Notes: a model not told the origin generated them from the letters alone. A DNA stretch of 64,000 bases from Proteiniclasticum ruminis (GCF_900115135.1 NZ_FOVK01000008.1:1-64000); one strand, 5' to 3'; counted from the first letter of the stretch, positions 1 through 10,012 are shown. Numbers and translations: made by a program.

Positions 1-417
1 ACAGGAGTAGAAATGTTCAGAAAGCTTCTGGATTCTGCTGAAGCTGGAGACAACATCGGAGCACTTCTTAGAGGTATCCAGAGATCTGAAATCGAAAGAG
101 GTCAGGTTCTTGCTAAGCCAGGATCTGTTAAGCCACACACCAAGTTCGTAGGACAGGTGTACGTACTGAAGAAGGAAGAAGGCGGAAGACATACCCCATT
201 CTTCGACGGATACAGACCACAGTTCTATTTCAGAACCACTGACGTAACTGGAAACATCAAGCTTCCAGAAGGAATGGAAATGGTAATGCCTGGGGACCAT
301 ATCGACATGAACGTTGAGCTGATCACCCCAATCGCAATGGACGAAGGACTGAGATTCGCTATCCGTGAGGGTGGAAGAACTGTAGGTTCAGGCGTTGTTA
401 CTACCATCAACGAATAA
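1..417 (+). CDS. tuf: Elongation factor Tu, C-terminal part (5' truncated by window)
   Basis: This is the last 138 codons of EF-Tu, the GTPase that brings aminoacyl-tRNA to the ribosome. The reading frame is open from base 1. The residues seen cover the end of domain 2 and all of domain 3: [14 protein letters not shown], then GVVTTINE at the C-terminus. The G domain lies outside the window. A terminator follows at once, so tuf is not co-transcribed with the ABC genes downstream. Identity is certain; only the start is missing. Confidence 0.97.
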   Translation, partial: TGVEMFRKLLDSAEAGDNIGALLRGIQRSEIERGQVLAKPGSVKPHTKFVGQVYVLKKEEGGRHTPFFDGYRPQFYFRTTDVTGNIKLPEGMEMVMPGDHIDMNVELITPIAMDEGLRFAIREGGRTVGSGVVTTINE

Positions 418-429
418 TTGAATTGTAAG

Positions 430-463
430 CCGGAGAGAGCAATCTCTCCGGTTTATTTTTTTG
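430..463 (+). terminator. Rho-independent terminator of tuf
   Basis: A perfect stem, CCGGAGAGA paired with TCTCTCCGG around a GCAA loop, is followed by a T-rich tract. It lies 13 bases after the tuf stop codon and closes the str operon. Confidence 0.9.
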
Positions 464-583
464 TCAGCATGAGGGTTGTTACGTTTCTCGCAGAACAATG
501 CAGAAAATAACAATATGATAGAAAGACGGAAGACTCTCATTTGCATAGGGTATTACAAAATAATGACAAAATGAATGACAGGG

Positions 584-612
584 TTTACAGCGTAACAATG
601 TTATGCTATAGT
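584..612 (+). promoter_or_regulatory. Sigma-A promoter of the ABC exporter pair
   Basis: TTTACA and TATAGT are separated by 17 bases, with TG one base before the -10 (extended -10). It is 39 bases upstream of the first ABC gene. A direct repeat of AATGACA (562-568 and 574-580) lies just upstream of the -35. Confidence 0.65.
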
Positions 613-650
613 GATGAAAGAGTGAAAAGAAAGAATGGGGGGATACATCG

Positions 651-2309
651 ATGACTGCACTGCTCCTGGAAGATAAGAAAGGTTTTATAAGGTATCTGAT
701 TGGATGTTTTATTTTGCTGTCTGAGTTTTTATTGACGAATTATGCCATTGCCAAAATTGCTGGAGTGGTGCAGTCCGGAGATCTCTCGGATCTTCTCAAG
801 TATGGGATATTTGGATTTCTTGCATTTGTTTACGCTGCAGTGGTTTTTATCTTTTCGAGGCTTCTCAGAATTGGATTTATGAGAGATACCACCCTGAGGA
901 TCAGAAGAAGAGCCTTTGAGAACATCATGACGAGAACCACCCGCTCCTTCAATAGGAAGCTGAAGAATGAGTACATCTCTAACCTCGTGAACGACATCAA
1001 TACCTTTGAAGGTAAATATTTTCATGCGCTGCTGAACCTCATCTTCGGAGCAGAAATCTATCTGGCGAGCCTTCTGATTCTTTTCTTTCTGGAATGGGAT
1101 CTGGCACTGATCATGGTGGTCGTGTCCTTTGTGATTTTCCTCATCAACCGTTCTTTTCAAAAGAGAACCATCCGGATGCAGGAAGATGTGCAAAGAAGTG
1201 GTGAGCGGTTTACCGTGAATATCGCCAATACCTTTTCGGGCTTAGAAATTCTGAAGCTGAACCGGATTGAAGAGAGATTTCTTTCTGGATCGAAAAGAGA
1301 AACGGAGCAGCTGGAGACAAGAAAAGCCAGTGTCAATATCTTTACTTTCTGGCAGGGGCGCTTTTCAAATTTCCTGGGATTTATCACAACAATCCTCATC
1401 CTTTATTACATCATCAGCAGACTGGAGCCTGGATATGACCTGACGAGAGTCATGTTTGTCATCTCCATGGCCAGTTCCACCATATGGCCCATCACAGAAA
1501 TCATGCCACTGTTCAATGTGCTGAAATCCAATGGCACCATCATTGAAAATATTCTTCGGAAAGAGGAGGATGGGGAGAGAAGCGAGGAACAGAAACCCTA
1601 TGACTTTAAGAAGACCATTGAAGTGCAGAATCTGACGTTCTCCTATGGAGATCGGAGAATCATCACCAAAGGCAATGTGATTCTGGAGAAAGGAAAGAAG
1701 TATCTTCTTAAAGGAGCCAGCGGTGCGGGGAAGTCCACGTTTATCCAGCTGCTTTCCAAAGTCTATGAGGACTATGAGGGCGAGATTCTGATCGATGGGA
1801 GGGACCTGCGGGAGATCTCTGAGGATAGTTTTAATCAGAATGTGAGTTTCATCTACCAGGATGTATTTTTATTTGAAGATACCATCAGAAACAATATTTG
1901 TCTTTACAGGGAGTATGAAGAGACCGATATTAACCGTGCAGTGGAGGGGGCGGGATTGCTGCCACTTCTAAAGAAGAAAGAGAAGGGGATGGAAGAAGCC
2001 ATTGAAGAAAATGGTAAAAACCTTTCTGGAGGAGAACGCCAGAGAATCTCTATTGCAAGAGCAATCATCAGAAATCCGCAGATTCTCTTTGCGGATGAAG
2101 TGACTTCTTCCCTAGATGAACACTTAGGAAGGCTTGTGGAAGAAACGATTCTGTCACTGGATACCACAGTCATTGCCATTTCGCATCGCTTTTATGACGG
2201 GATTACAGAGAAATATGATGCGGTCATTGAGATCAAGAATGGAGGACTTCATCTGAAAAAAATGGAAGATTATCTGAAGGAGGTGCGTGTCCTTGAAGAG
2301 AATTTATAA
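651..2309 (+). CDS. ABC exporter half-transporter, first subunit
   Basis: A 552-residue type I ABC half-exporter: an N-terminal six-helix membrane domain (about residues 10-300) and a C-terminal ATPase domain (about 325-545). The ATPase shows Walker A GASGAGKST, signature LSGGERQR, Walker B ILFADE with the catalytic Glu, D-loop SSLD and a switch His in ISHRF. Half-exporters must dimerise; the next gene overlaps this one and encodes a second half of the same build, so they probably form a heterodimer. The substrate (drug, peptide or lipid) cannot be read from sequence. The start is ATG after a GGGGGG ribosome binding site. Confidence 0.9.
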   Translation: MTALLLEDKKGFIRYLIGCFILLSEFLLTNYAIAKIAGVVQSGDLSDLLKYGIFGFLAFVYAAVVFIFSRLLRIGFMRDTTLRIRRRAFENIMTRTTRSFNRKLKNEYISNLVNDINTFEGKYFHALLNLIFGAEIYLASLLILFFLEWDLALIMVVVSFVIFLINRSFQKRTIRMQEDVQRSGERFTVNIANTFSGLEILKLNRIEERFLSGSKRETEQLETRKASVNIFTFWQGRFSNFLGFITTILILYYIISRLEPGYDLTRVMFVISMASSTIWPITEIMPLFNVLKSNGTIIENILRKEEDGERSEEQKPYDFKKTIEVQNLTFSYGDRRIITKGNVILEKGKKYLLKGASGAGKSTFIQLLSKVYEDYEGEILIDGRDLREISEDSFNQNVSFIYQDVFLFEDTIRNNICLYREYEETDINRAVEGAGLLPLLKKKEKGMEEAIEENGKNLSGGERQRISIARAIIRNPQILFADEVTSSLDEHLGRLVEETILSLDTTVIAISHRFYDGITEKYDAVIEIKNGGLHLKKMEDYLKEVRVLEENL

Positions 2310-3930
2310 TAAAACCCTGATTCTTCTTGTGGCAACTCTTCTTGTCGGTGCCGTAGCCAAAGGAGTAAGCGGCTACATGACCATTCTGACAAGAGACTTG
2401 GTGGACACTTCATTTCTGCCAGGTATGCCTGGTTTTCGTGAGATTGCATTGCGGATGGTCCTGTTTGCCTTTGTGCTGTTTCTGCTGGAAACACTGCTTT
2501 CCTTCGTAAAAGGGTATTACCGTAAAAAGACCAATGTGAATCTTAAAATGTATTATCTGGAAAAAATCTTTCAGAAGAACATCAATGAGTTCAACAAGGA
2601 CAGCAATGCGAAATATGTGTCCCACATGATGAGTGATCTCAATACGGTGGATCTGGATTATATTGATGGTATTTTTGAACTGGCTCTATCTGTGATTTCC
2701 TTTGTGATTACCATCGTCATCATCGGAGGGGTCAGTATGGAGCTGCTGATCATCGTGCTCGTTGTAGGTGCTTTGGTTGGATTTCTTTCCAATGTGCTCT
2801 CCAAACCAATCCAAAAACTTTATGAGGAGCGCAGCGGACTGTACGACAAATATACCCATTATCTTCAGGAAGTGCTTTCTGCATTTCGGATTATTCGGGT
2901 GAACAGTCTCTATAAAAGAGTAGAAAAACAGTTCACAGGAAGAAGCGAGAATCTGCAGTCTAAAAGCTATGAGATTGAGAAGAAGTCTACCTATATCTAT
3001 GCGGTCCAGAATTTTATGATTAACTTTGTGGTGCTCTTTGTTATGGGGATTTCAGTATACTACGCAGTGATTGGCAAGATTACCTTCGGTGGCGTCATTC
3101 TAATCCTCAACAATTTTTCATCGCTCATCGGTCCGTTCCAGAGAGCCAGCGAACTTCTTCCTAAGATCTTCAGCACGAAAGCGCTGTTCAAGGTCTTGGA
3201 TGAATCCCTTTTGAACCAGGATCTCCAGGAAGAGAAAGAAGAGCTTCACAGTTTCCAGGAGGGAATTTCATTTGAAGGAGTCACATTTTCTTATGGTGAG
3301 AATAAAGTGCTGGAGGATCTCACTCTGTCCCTAAAGAAGAATGGGAAATATCTCATTGTGGGTCCGAGTGGTGGGGGGAAGTCCACTTTTCTGAAGCTAC
3401 TCCGAAAGTACTTTCATCCTCAGTCGGGCAGTATTTATGTTGATGGTAAACCGTTGAATTACATTACAAAGGAAAGTTATTTCAAACATCTTTCCAATGT
3501 GGAACAGAACGTCTTCATGTTCGATGATACGGTGAGAAATAACCTGACGCTTTTGAAAGATATTCCTGAAGAGAAAATTCAGGAGGCTATTAATAGAGCG
3601 GGTCTTCGTTCGTTCGTTGAGAACCTTCCGAGTGGTCTGGAGACGATCATAGAAGACAACGGCCGGAATATTTCTGGTGGTGAACGATCCCGTATTGCCA
3701 TCGCGAGAGCTCTGCTCAATGAGTCGGAGATTCTGATTCTTGATGAGGCGTTTCAAAGTCTTGACTATGATACAGCAAGGGCGATTGAAAAAACCATTCT
3801 GGACCTGCCAGAACTGACCGTTGTGAATGTAAGTCACATTCTCATTCCGGAGAATAAAAATGCCTATGATGAGATGCTGTATGTAGACCGTAAGAGAATC
3901 GAACGTATTCCCATCAGCGGAGTTTCCTGA
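2293..3930 (+). CDS. ABC exporter half-transporter, second subunit
   Basis: A 545-residue membrane-ATPase half-exporter and the likely partner of the preceding gene, which it overlaps by 17 bases. ATPase motifs are Walker A GPSGGGKST, signature ISGGERSR, Walker B ILILDE, D-loop QSLD and switch His in VSHILI. Both subunits therefore keep a catalytic Glu, unlike heterodimeric exporters with one degenerate site. I chose TTG at 2293 because AAGGAGGTG (2277-2285) is too close to the GTG at 2287 but well spaced for the TTG; the product then begins MKRIYNKTL. Confidence 0.9.
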   Translation: MKRIYNKTLILLVATLLVGAVAKGVSGYMTILTRDLVDTSFLPGMPGFREIALRMVLFAFVLFLLETLLSFVKGYYRKKTNVNLKMYYLEKIFQKNINEFNKDSNAKYVSHMMSDLNTVDLDYIDGIFELALSVISFVITIVIIGGVSMELLIIVLVVGALVGFLSNVLSKPIQKLYEERSGLYDKYTHYLQEVLSAFRIIRVNSLYKRVEKQFTGRSENLQSKSYEIEKKSTYIYAVQNFMINFVVLFVMGISVYYAVIGKITFGGVILILNNFSSLIGPFQRASELLPKIFSTKALFKVLDESLLNQDLQEEKEELHSFQEGISFEGVTFSYGENKVLEDLTLSLKKNGKYLIVGPSGGGKSTFLKLLRKYFHPQSGSIYVDGKPLNYITKESYFKHLSNVEQNVFMFDDTVRNNLTLLKDIPEEKIQEAINRAGLRSFVENLPSGLETIIEDNGRNISGGERSRIAIARALLNESEILILDEAFQSLDYDTARAIEKTILDLPELTVVNVSHILIPENKNAYDEMLYVDRKRIERIPISGVS

Positions 3931-3992
3931 ATCCATCATGGTGTGAAAGCGGTTTTTCATCGGGATGCATAATAGAAACGTGAATATATTAA

Positions 3993-4020
3993 GAAACAGC
4001 TGGAGATTTCCGGCTGTTTC
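3993..4020 (+). terminator. Possible terminator of the ABC exporter operon
   Basis: An 11-base-pair stem (GAAACAGCTGG with CCGGCTGTTTC, one G-T pair) around AGATTT. The tract after it is only moderately T-rich, so termination may be partial. Confidence 0.5.
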
Positions 4021-4069
4021 TACGTTATTTATAATAATTGCTTATGTAAAAAATACTTTTATAAAATTA

Positions 4070-4098
4070 TTGCCCTAACAGGTGAAAATAAGTATAAT
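4070..4098 (+). promoter_or_regulatory. Upstream promoter of the S10 operon
   Basis: TTGCCC and TATAAT are separated by 17 bases. It is the first of two tandem sigma-A promoters in front of rpsJ. Confidence 0.7.
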
Positions 4099-4153
4099 AA
4101 AAAGGATGTTCAGTGAAAGATTCATGAATCTTTGCCGGAGAGTGAATTTTTCA

Positions 4154-4182
4154 TTGAAACGAGCGCTATAATATTGTATAAT
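4154..4182 (+). promoter_or_regulatory. Downstream promoter of the S10 operon
   Basis: TTGAAA and TATAAT are separated by 17 bases, an almost ideal sigma-A promoter. The predicted start near 4189 leaves a leader of about 200 bases before rpsJ. Confidence 0.8.
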
Positions 4183-4188
4183 GTTATA

Positions 4189-4387
4189 GTTACAGCAAAC
4201 AGCGAAGATTCAAGAGGTTGCTGGACTTAACAGGTAATTCTTGATGAGCAAGTCAGGTCACGAACCCGGCGAGGGTATCCTGGCTGTATTCTGGTGCGGA
4301 CTCAATGTATGAAACACCCGGTGCAGTTTACGATATCCGCTGTTGTGCGAAAGAAGTATAGCGTACAAAGAAAAAGGAGGTAACAAA
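4189..4387 (+). promoter_or_regulatory. Structured 5' leader of the S10 operon
   Basis: A leader of about 200 bases, richer in G and C than the flanking spacer. GCGGA (4296-4300) can pair with TCCGC (4336-4340), and other short complementary runs are present. S10 operons are commonly controlled by ribosomal protein L4 binding the leader. That this leader works the same way is inference; I cannot match it to a named RNA family from sequence alone. It ends in AAAGGAGG, the rpsJ ribosome binding site. Confidence 0.5.
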
Positions 4388-4696
4388 ATGGCAAAACAGA
4401 AGATCAGAATCAGACTAAAGGCTTTTGATCACAGCGTGCTGGATGCATCCGCTGAAAGAATTGTTGAGACTGCAAAGTCCTCAGGAGCAAAGGTTGTAGG
4501 ACCAGTTCCACTACCTACTGAGAAGGAAATCATCACAATTCTTAGAGCAGTGCACAAGTACAAGGATTCAAGAGAGCAGTTTGAGGTTAGAACTCACAAG
4601 AGACTGATCGACATCGTGAATCCATCACCTAAGACTGTGGATGCACTGATGCGACTGGATCTACCAGCTGGCGTTGATATCGAAATTAAGCTGTAA
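4388..4696 (+). CDS. rpsJ: 30S ribosomal protein S10
   Basis: First gene of the S10-spc-alpha super-operon, 102 residues, the usual length. It begins [15 protein letters not shown] and carries the S10 signature [10 protein letters not shown]10 sits in the 30S head and, as NusE, also takes part in antitermination. The reading frame stays open upstream to 4343, but AAAGGAGG nine bases before the ATG at 4388 and the family N-terminus fix the start. Confidence 0.98.
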   Translation: MAKQKIRIRLKAFDHSVLDASAERIVETAKSSGAKVVGPVPLPTEKEIITILRAVHKYKDSREQFEVRTHKRLIDIVNPSPKTVDALMRLDLPAGVDIEIKL

Positions 4697-4778
4697 GAAT
4701 AGTTTATAGTTCACTCTATGAACTGTTATGACCGCATAGGAAACTGTGCGATCCGCTAATAAGTTTGGAGGTAAGAAA

Positions 4779-5405
4779 ATGAAAAAAGCAATTATGGGTA
4801 CCAAAATTGGTATGACCCAGATTTTTGACGAAAACGGGAAAATCGTTCCTGTAACTGTTGTTGAAGCTGCACCTAACGTTGTAGTTCAAGTAAAGACAAC
4901 TGAAAAAGAAGGCTATGATGCAATTCAGGTTGGTTATGGCGAAATCAGAGAAAATCTAGTAAACAAGCCAAGACAGGGTCAGTTCAAGAAGGCTGGCGTT
5001 GGCGTGAAGAGACTTCTTAAGGAGTTCAAACTTGAAGGAGGAAACCTGGAAGTAGGTTCCGAAATCAAGGTGGATATATTTGAAGCTGGAGAAAAGGTTG
5101 ACGTTTCCGGTCTTTCAAAGGGTAAAGGATTTGCTGGTGTTATCAAGAGATGGAACTTCCATAGAGGACCAGAAACACACGGTTCCAAGTTCCATAGAGC
5201 AGTAGGTTCCATGGGTGCTTCATCCTCACCATCCAGAACATTCAAGAACAAGAAGATGCCTGGAAGAATGGGTCATGTGAACACCACCGTACTGAATCTT
5301 GAAATCGTCAAAGTAATGCCAGAAAAGAATGTAATTCTAATTAAGGGTGGAATCCCAGGACCAAACAAGAGTGTGGTTGTAATTAGAAATTCAGTCAAGG
5401 CATAA
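4779..5405 (+). CDS. rplC: 50S ribosomal protein L3
   Basis: 208 residues, beginning [16 protein letters not shown], which is the conserved L3 N-terminus. The central loop that reaches the peptidyl-transferase centre is seen as [20 protein letters not shown]. The open frame extends 33 bases further upstream, but TTTGGAGGT just before 4779 and family alignment set the start. L3 helps begin assembly of the 50S subunit. Confidence 0.98.
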   Translation: MKKAIMGTKIGMTQIFDENGKIVPVTVVEAAPNVVVQVKTTEKEGYDAIQVGYGEIRENLVNKPRQGQFKKAGVGVKRLLKEFKLEGGNLEVGSEIKVDIFEAGEKVDVSGLSKGKGFAGVIKRWNFHRGPETHGSKFHRAVGSMGASSSPSRTFKNKKMPGRMGHVNTTVLNLEIVKVMPEKNVILIKGGIPGPNKSVVVIRNSVKA

Positions 5406-5430
5406 ATCTTAATTGAAAGGAGGATACAAA

Positions 5431-6051
5431 ATGCCTACAGTAGGATTATTCAATATTGAAGGAAAGAAAGTTGGAGACGTAACTCTGAACGAGAGCGTAT
5501 TCAACGTTGAAGTTAATAAGGCAGTACTGCACCAGGTAGTTGTTGCACAGCTTGCAAACAAGAGACAGGGTACACAGTCTGCAAAGACCAGAGCTGAAGT
5601 CAGAGGTGGTGGAATCAAGCCATGGAGACAGAAGGGTACTGGTAGAGCAAGACAGGGGTCCATCAGATCTCCACAATGGGCTGGCGGAGGTATCGTATTT
5701 GCGCCAAAGCCAAGAGAATACAGAGTTTCACTTCCTAAGAGCATGAGAAGAGTGGCTATGAAGTCTGCTCTGACCGTTAAGGTTCTTGAAAATGAAATGA
5801 TCGTTCTTGAAAGTCTGGATCTGGATGCACCAAAGACCAAGACCATCGTAACCATGCTGAAAGCTTTCGATGTAAAGAAGGCGCTCATCGTTACTGCTGA
5901 GTCTAATGCCAATGTCTACAAGTCAGGAAGAAATGTTGAAGGAATCCAGGTAATCCCTGTGAACAACATCAACGTATACGACCTGCTGAAATATGACAAC
6001 CTGATCATCACAAAGGATGCAGTATCTAAGCTTGAGGAGGTGTACGCATAA
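5431..6051 (+). CDS. rplD: 50S ribosomal protein L4
   Basis: 206 residues beginning [15 protein letters not shown]. The long internal loop that lines the exit tunnel is present as [15 protein letters not shown]. In many bacteria L4 also represses its own operon through the S10 leader. The start follows GAAAGGAGG; an upstream in-frame ATG at 5413 lacks a ribosome binding site. The stop overlaps the rplW start (TAATG), implying coupled translation. Confidence 0.98.
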   Translation: MPTVGLFNIEGKKVGDVTLNESVFNVEVNKAVLHQVVVAQLANKRQGTQSAKTRAEVRGGGIKPWRQKGTGRARQGSIRSPQWAGGGIVFAPKPREYRVSLPKSMRRVAMKSALTVKVLENEMIVLESLDLDAPKTKTIVTMLKAFDVKKALIVTAESNANVYKSGRNVEGIQVIPVNNINVYDLLKYDNLIITKDAVSKLEEVYA

Positions 6052-6350
6052 TGAAAAAGTTAACAGCATATGACATCATCAGAAAGCCTGTGATCACTGA
6101 AAAGTCCATGGATGCCATGGCAGACAGAAAGTACACATTCTTGGTGCATCCAAGTGCAAACAAGGTTGAAATCAAGAAGGCTGTAGAAGAAGTCTTCGGC
6201 GTACAGGTTGAAGATGTAAAGACCATGAATACTCTTGGAAAATACAAGAGAATGGGTGTGCACGTAGGTAAGAGAGCTGACACAAAGAAAGCAATCGTAA
6301 CCTTGAAGGCAGACAGCAAGACCATCGAGTTCTTCGACAACATGAACTAG
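6051..6350 (+). CDS. rplW: 50S ribosomal protein L23
   Basis: 99 residues, normal length, beginning [20 protein letters not shown]; the PVITEKS segment is the family signature. L23 lies at the tunnel exit and is the docking point for trigger factor and the signal recognition particle. Its ATG overlaps the rplD stop by one base. An AGGAGG inside rplD serves as ribosome binding site. Confidence 0.98.
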   Translation: MKKLTAYDIIRKPVITEKSMDAMADRKYTFLVHPSANKVEIKKAVEEVFGVQVEDVKTMNTLGKYKRMGVHVGKRADTKKAIVTLKADSKTIEFFDNMN

Positions 6351-6408
6351 GACTGGTCAAACTATTGGTTTCTTAAACCAGATAAGAGAATTAAGGAGGA
6401 ACGTAATT

Positions 6409-7239
6409 ATGGCTATTAAGAGTTATAAGCCAACTACCCCTTCAAGAAGACATATGACCGTGAATGCTTTCGTGGAAATCACCACAGACAAGCCAGAGAA
6501 GTCACTTCTTGTTGCGAAGAACAGAACCGCGGGAAGAAATGCCCAAGGTAAGATTACTGTAAGACATCGTGGTGGCGGTGCGAAGAGAAAGTACAGAATC
6601 ATTGATTTTAAGAGAAATAAGGATAACATCCCTGCTAGAGTGGCAACAATCGAATACGATCCAAACAGATCCGCATTCATTGCCCTGGTAGTATATGCAG
6701 ATGGAGAAAAGAGATACATTCTTGCTCCAGTAGGCATCAAGGTTGGAGACGTTCTGGTTTCCGGTCCAAATGCGGACATCAAGCCAGGAAATGCTCTTCC
6801 AATGCAGAACATCCCAGTAGGTACCTTCATCCACAACATCGAGCTTGCAGCTGGTAAGGGTGGACAGATGGTAAGATCCGCTGGTACTTCCGCTCAGCTT
6901 ATGGCGAAGGAAGGAAACTACGCTACACTGAGACTCCCATCAGGGGAAATGAGATATGTCAGAATCGAATGTAGAGCAACCATCGGTACTGTTTCCAACC
7001 AGACACACGAAATCATCAAGATTGGTAAGGCTGGTAGAAAGAGACATATGGGTATCAGACCTACAGTCAGAGGTTCTGTAATGAACCCAGTAGATCATCC
7101 ACACGGTGGTGGTGAAGGTAGAACACCAATCGGTAGACCAGCACCAGTTACACCATGGGGTAAGCCTGCACTTGGTTACAAGACAAGAAAGACCAAGAAG
7201 TACTCAGACAGACTTATCATCAAGGGAAGAACAAAGTAG
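6409..7239 (+). CDS. rplB: 50S ribosomal protein L2
   Basis: 276 residues, full length. It begins [14 protein letters not shown] and includes the conserved [16 protein letters not shown] and, near the C-terminus, [18 protein letters not shown]. The His in that last motif is the residue linked to peptidyl transfer. L2 is a core 50S assembly protein. Spacing from rplW is 58 bases with AAGGAGG before the ATG. Confidence 0.98.
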   Translation: MAIKSYKPTTPSRRHMTVNAFVEITTDKPEKSLLVAKNRTAGRNAQGKITVRHRGGGAKRKYRIIDFKRNKDNIPARVATIEYDPNRSAFIALVVYADGEKRYILAPVGIKVGDVLVSGPNADIKPGNALPMQNIPVGTFIHNIELAAGKGGQMVRSAGTSAQLMAKEGNYATLRLPSGEMRYVRIECRATIGTVSNQTHEIIKIGKAGRKRHMGIRPTVRGSVMNPVDHPHGGGEGRTPIGRPAPVTPWGKPALGYKTRKTKKYSDRLIIKGRTK

Positions 7240-7310
7240 GAAGAATCCTCTTCCTTTTAGGAAGAGTTTCTTCTACAACCTTATAATTTCCGAAGGGAGG
7301 AAAATTAAAC

Positions 7311-7589
7311 GTGAGTAGATCAGTAAAGAAAGGGCCTTTCGTGCACGAAGGTCTTATGAAGAAGATAATCGAAATGAACAAGGCTAAGGACAAGAAAGTT
7401 GTCAAGACTTGGTCAAGAAGCTCAACAATTTTTCCAGAAATGATTGGGCATACCATCGCAGTTCATGACGGAAGAAAGCATGTTCCAGTCTATATCTCTG
7501 AAGATATGGTTGGCCACAAGCTTGGTGAGTTCGCTCTTACAAGAACTTACAGAGGTCATGTAAGCGAAAAGAAGTCAAAGATGAGATAG
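7311..7589 (+). CDS. rpsS: 30S ribosomal protein S19
   Basis: 92 residues, starting at GTG after GGGAGG. The product begins [15 protein letters not shown], as in the family, and carries [20 protein letters not shown]19 forms a complex with S13 in the 30S head and contacts the A-site tRNA. It is one of several genes in this operon with a non-ATG start. Confidence 0.98.
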   Translation: MSRSVKKGPFVHEGLMKKIIEMNKAKDKKVVKTWSRSSTIFPEMIGHTIAVHDGRKHVPVYISEDMVGHKLGEFALTRTYRGHVSEKKSKMR

Positions 7590-7618
7590 TTTTATCGTAA
7601 TCGAAAGGAGGATCATTA

Positions 7619-7954
7619 ATGGAAGCTAGAGCTATTAATAAGTACGTTAGAATGTCACCATTGAAGGTGAGAATCGTTCTGGACCTTATTAGAAACAAGA
7701 ATGTAGAAGAAGCAATGGCAATTCTTGAGTACACACACAAGGATGCAGCTGTTGTTATCAATAAAGTGTTGAAGTCCGCTGTTGCGAATGCAGAAAACAA
7801 CCTGGAACTCAACAGAGATTCCCTTTATGTATCTGAAGCTTACTGTGGACCAGGACCGGTTCTTAAGAGATACCAGCCTCATGCACAGGGAAGAGCGTTC
7901 AGCATCATGAAGAGAACCACACACATCACTGTAGTGGTAAAAGAAAGAGCTTAG
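7619..7954 (+). CDS. rplV: 50S ribosomal protein L22
   Basis: 111 residues beginning [18 protein letters not shown]. The C-terminal hairpin that lines the exit tunnel with L4 ends in [11 protein letters not shown]. This hairpin is where macrolide-resistance changes arise; none can be judged here. Starts 29 bases after rpsS with AAAGGAGG. Confidence 0.98.
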   Translation: MEARAINKYVRMSPLKVRIVLDLIRNKNVEEAMAILEYTHKDAAVVINKVLKSAVANAENNLELNRDSLYVSEAYCGPGPVLKRYQPHAQGRAFSIMKRTTHITVVVKERA

Positions 7955-7973
7955 AAAAGGAGGTATTTGAATA

Positions 7974-8639
7974 GTGGGACAGAAAGTAAATCCACACGGC
8001 CTTAGAGTCGGTGTTATCAAGGACTGGAACGCAAAGTGGTATGCAGACAAGAAGACATTTGCTGCCAATATTGTAGAAGACCAGAAAATTAGAGAATTCA
8101 TCAAGAAGAAGCTTTTTAATGCTGGAATTTCCGAGATCGAAATCGAAAGAGCAGCAAAGAGAGTTAAAGTTAATATCCATACTGCAAAGCCTGGTGTAGT
8201 CATCGGTAGAGGTGGAGCAGGAATTGAAGCCCTGAAGAAAGAAATGATGCCTCTTGTAAACGGCAAGACTCTTTTACTGAACATCGTTGAAGTAAAGTAT
8301 GTTGACGGAGATGCACAGCTGATGGCTGAAAGCATTGCGCAGCAGCTTGAGAAGAGAATCTCCTTCAGAAGAGCTATGAAGCAGACCATCCAGAGAGCCA
8401 TGAGAACAACTGGCGTTAAGGGTGTAAAGACAATGTGTGGCGGAAGACTTGGCGGAGCTGAAATCGCTAGAAGCGAATCCTACCGTGAAGGAACCATTCC
8501 ACTGCAGACACTAAGAGCAGATATCCAGTATGGTTTCGCAGAAGCGAACACCACTTATGGAAAGATCGGAGTAAAGGTTTGGGTCTATAAGGGTGAAGTA
8601 CTTCCTGTTAAGAAGAATAAGGAAGCGACTAACGCTTAA
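7974..8639 (+). CDS. rpsC: 30S ribosomal protein S3
   Basis: 221 residues with a GTG start after AAAAGGAGG. It begins [13 protein letters not shown]. The KH RNA-binding domain shows the GxxG loop as [12 protein letters not shown] at about residues 77-88. S3 guards the mRNA entry channel and has helicase activity there. Upstream spacing is 19 bases. Confidence 0.98.
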   Translation: MGQKVNPHGLRVGVIKDWNAKWYADKKTFAANIVEDQKIREFIKKKLFNAGISEIEIERAAKRVKVNIHTAKPGVVIGRGGAGIEALKKEMMPLVNGKTLLLNIVEVKYVDGDAQLMAESIAQQLEKRISFRRAMKQTIQRAMRTTGVKGVKTMCGGRLGGAEIARSESYREGTIPLQTLRADIQYGFAEANTTYGKIGVKVWVYKGEVLPVKKNKEATNA

Positions 8640-8669
8640 TCCAATAGACGAAGAAAGGAGGAATTCGAC

Positions 8670-9104
8670 ATGTTAATGCCTAAGAGAGTAAAGCGTCGTA
8701 AGGTGCAGAAGGGCAGAATGAGAGGAAAAGCTACTAGAGGTAATTTCCTTGCCTATGGAGATTTTGGAATTCAGGCAACTGAGTGCGGATGGCTTACATC
8801 CAATCAGATCGAATCTGCCAGAATTGCAATCAATAGATATATCAGAAGAGGAGGAAAGCTTTGGATCAAGGTTTTCCCAGATAAGCCAATCACTGAAAAG
8901 CCAGCTGAAGTTAGAATGGGATCCGGTAAGGGTAACGTTGAGTACTGGGTGGCAGTAGTGAAGCCTGGAAGAGTTCTGTTTGAGCTTTCAGGAGTTGACG
9001 AAGAAAAGGCAAGAGAAGCGATGAGACTAGCTCAGCACAAGCTTCCTATATCCACAAAGTTCGTCACAAGAAGAGATTTTGAAGAAATGGGTGGTGAAGA
9101 ATAA
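8670..9104 (+). CDS. rplP: 50S ribosomal protein L16
   Basis: 144 residues beginning [20 protein letters not shown]16 contacts the A- and P-site tRNAs and organises the peptidyl-transferase centre late in assembly. The signature [20 protein letters not shown] is intact. ATG at 8670 is preferred over the second ATG at 8676 because AAAGGAGG lies nine bases before it. The stop overlaps the rpmC start (TAATG). Confidence 0.98.
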   Translation: MLMPKRVKRRKVQKGRMRGKATRGNFLAYGDFGIQATECGWLTSNQIESARIAINRYIRRGGKLWIKVFPDKPITEKPAEVRMGSGKGNVEYWVAVVKPGRVLFELSGVDEEKAREAMRLAQHKLPISTKFVTRRDFEEMGGEE

Positions 9105-9316
9105 TGAAGGCGAAAGAGTTAAAGAATTTAAGAGCCGCAAGCTCCCAAGATCTTTCAGCAAAGCTTCATGATCTTAAGGAAGAACTTTTCAATCTGAGAT
9201 TCCAGTTAGCCACTGGTCAGCTTGAAAATCCCATGAGAATTAAGGAAGTTAGAAAGTCCATTGCTCAGATTAAAACCATCATTAGAGAAGAAGAGATTAA
9301 GGCTGTCAGCAATTAA
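9104..9316 (+). CDS. rpmC: 50S ribosomal protein L29
   Basis: 70 residues, beginning [17 protein letters not shown], an all-helical coiled protein near the tunnel exit. The segment [16 protein letters not shown] is diagnostic of the family. Its start overlaps the end of rplP by one base, so it is likely translated by coupling. Confidence 0.97.
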   Translation: MKAKELKNLRAASSQDLSAKLHDLKEELFNLRFQLATGQLENPMRIKEVRKSIAQIKTIIREEEIKAVSN

Positions 9317-9340
9317 TCTGTGAAAGGAGGTCATTAACTT

Positions 9341-9595
9341 ATGGAGAGAAATAACAGAAAGACCAGAGTAGGCGTAGTTGTATCCGACAAGATGGATAAG
9401 ACCATCGTTGTTGCGGTAAAGACTAAGGTAAGACATCCGCTCTATGGTAAGACAATGAACAGAACAATGAAGTATAAAGCGCACGATGAAAACAACGAAG
9501 CGCAGATCAATGACACAGTAATGATCATGGAAACAAGACCTTTATCTAAGGATAAGAGATGGAGACTTGTGGAGATCGTTGAAAAGGCTAAGTAG
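9341..9595 (+). CDS. rpsQ: 30S ribosomal protein S17
   Basis: 84 residues with an OB fold. It begins [20 protein letters not shown] and has the typical [12 protein letters not shown]17 is a primary 16S rRNA binder of the 30S body. It follows rpmC by 24 bases with AAAGGAGGT. Confidence 0.98.
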   Translation: MERNNRKTRVGVVVSDKMDKTIVVAVKTKVRHPLYGKTMNRTMKYKAHDENNEAQINDTVMIMETRPLSKDKRWRLVEIVEKAK

Positions 9596-9621
9596 CATAT
9601 ATAGCTGAAAGGAGGTAAATC

Positions 9622-9993
9622 ATGATTCAACAGCAGACATTGCTAAAGGTTGCAGATAATTCTGGAGCTAAGGTAATCATGTGTATAAAGGTACTCGGCG
9701 GAACAAGAAGAAGATATGCCAGAGTAGGAGATATAATCGTTGCTAGCGTTAAGAGTGCAACACCAGGCGGAGTTGTTAAAAAAGGTGAAGTGGTTAAGGC
9801 GGTAGTTGTAAGAACTGTCAAGGAAACCAAGAGACCTGATGGAACATACATCCGATTTGATGAGAACGCAGCAGTTATCATTAAGGAAGACAAGAACCCA
9901 AAAGGTACCCGTATTTTCGGGCCAGTTGCAAGAGAACTTAGAGACAAGGAAACCTTCTCTAAAATACTTTCTCTAGCACCTGAAGTTCTTTAG
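9622..9993 (+). CDS. rplN: 50S ribosomal protein L14
   Basis: 123 residues beginning [18 protein letters not shown]14 forms part of the bridge to the 30S subunit and is the binding site of the silencing factor RsfS. The conserved [14 protein letters not shown] is present. It starts 26 bases after rpsQ with AAAGGAGG. In the classical order this gene opens the spc part of the super-operon, but no separate promoter is evident here. Confidence 0.98.
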   Translation: MIQQQTLLKVADNSGAKVIMCIKVLGGTRRRYARVGDIIVASVKSATPGGVVKKGEVVKAVVVRTVKETKRPDGTYIRFDENAAVIIKEDKNPKGTRIFGPVARELRDKETFSKILSLAPEVL

Positions 9994-10012
9994 AAGGAGA
10001 GGTGGCTAAGAG

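Larger units (their letters stand above)
3931..4387. other. Intergenic region: weak hairpin, two promoters, S10 leader
   Basis: These 457 bases hold no gene. In order they contain a hairpin that may end the ABC transcript, two near-consensus promoters, and a GC-richer leader of about 200 bases before rpsJ. The three elements are listed separately. Confidence 0.8.

Noticed and set aside
1904-2179. Long frames opposite or out of phase with real genes (also in the ribosomal operon, glm operon and eut genes)
   Set aside because: They mirror the codon pattern of the real coding strand, have no ribosome binding sites and no recognisable protein motifs.
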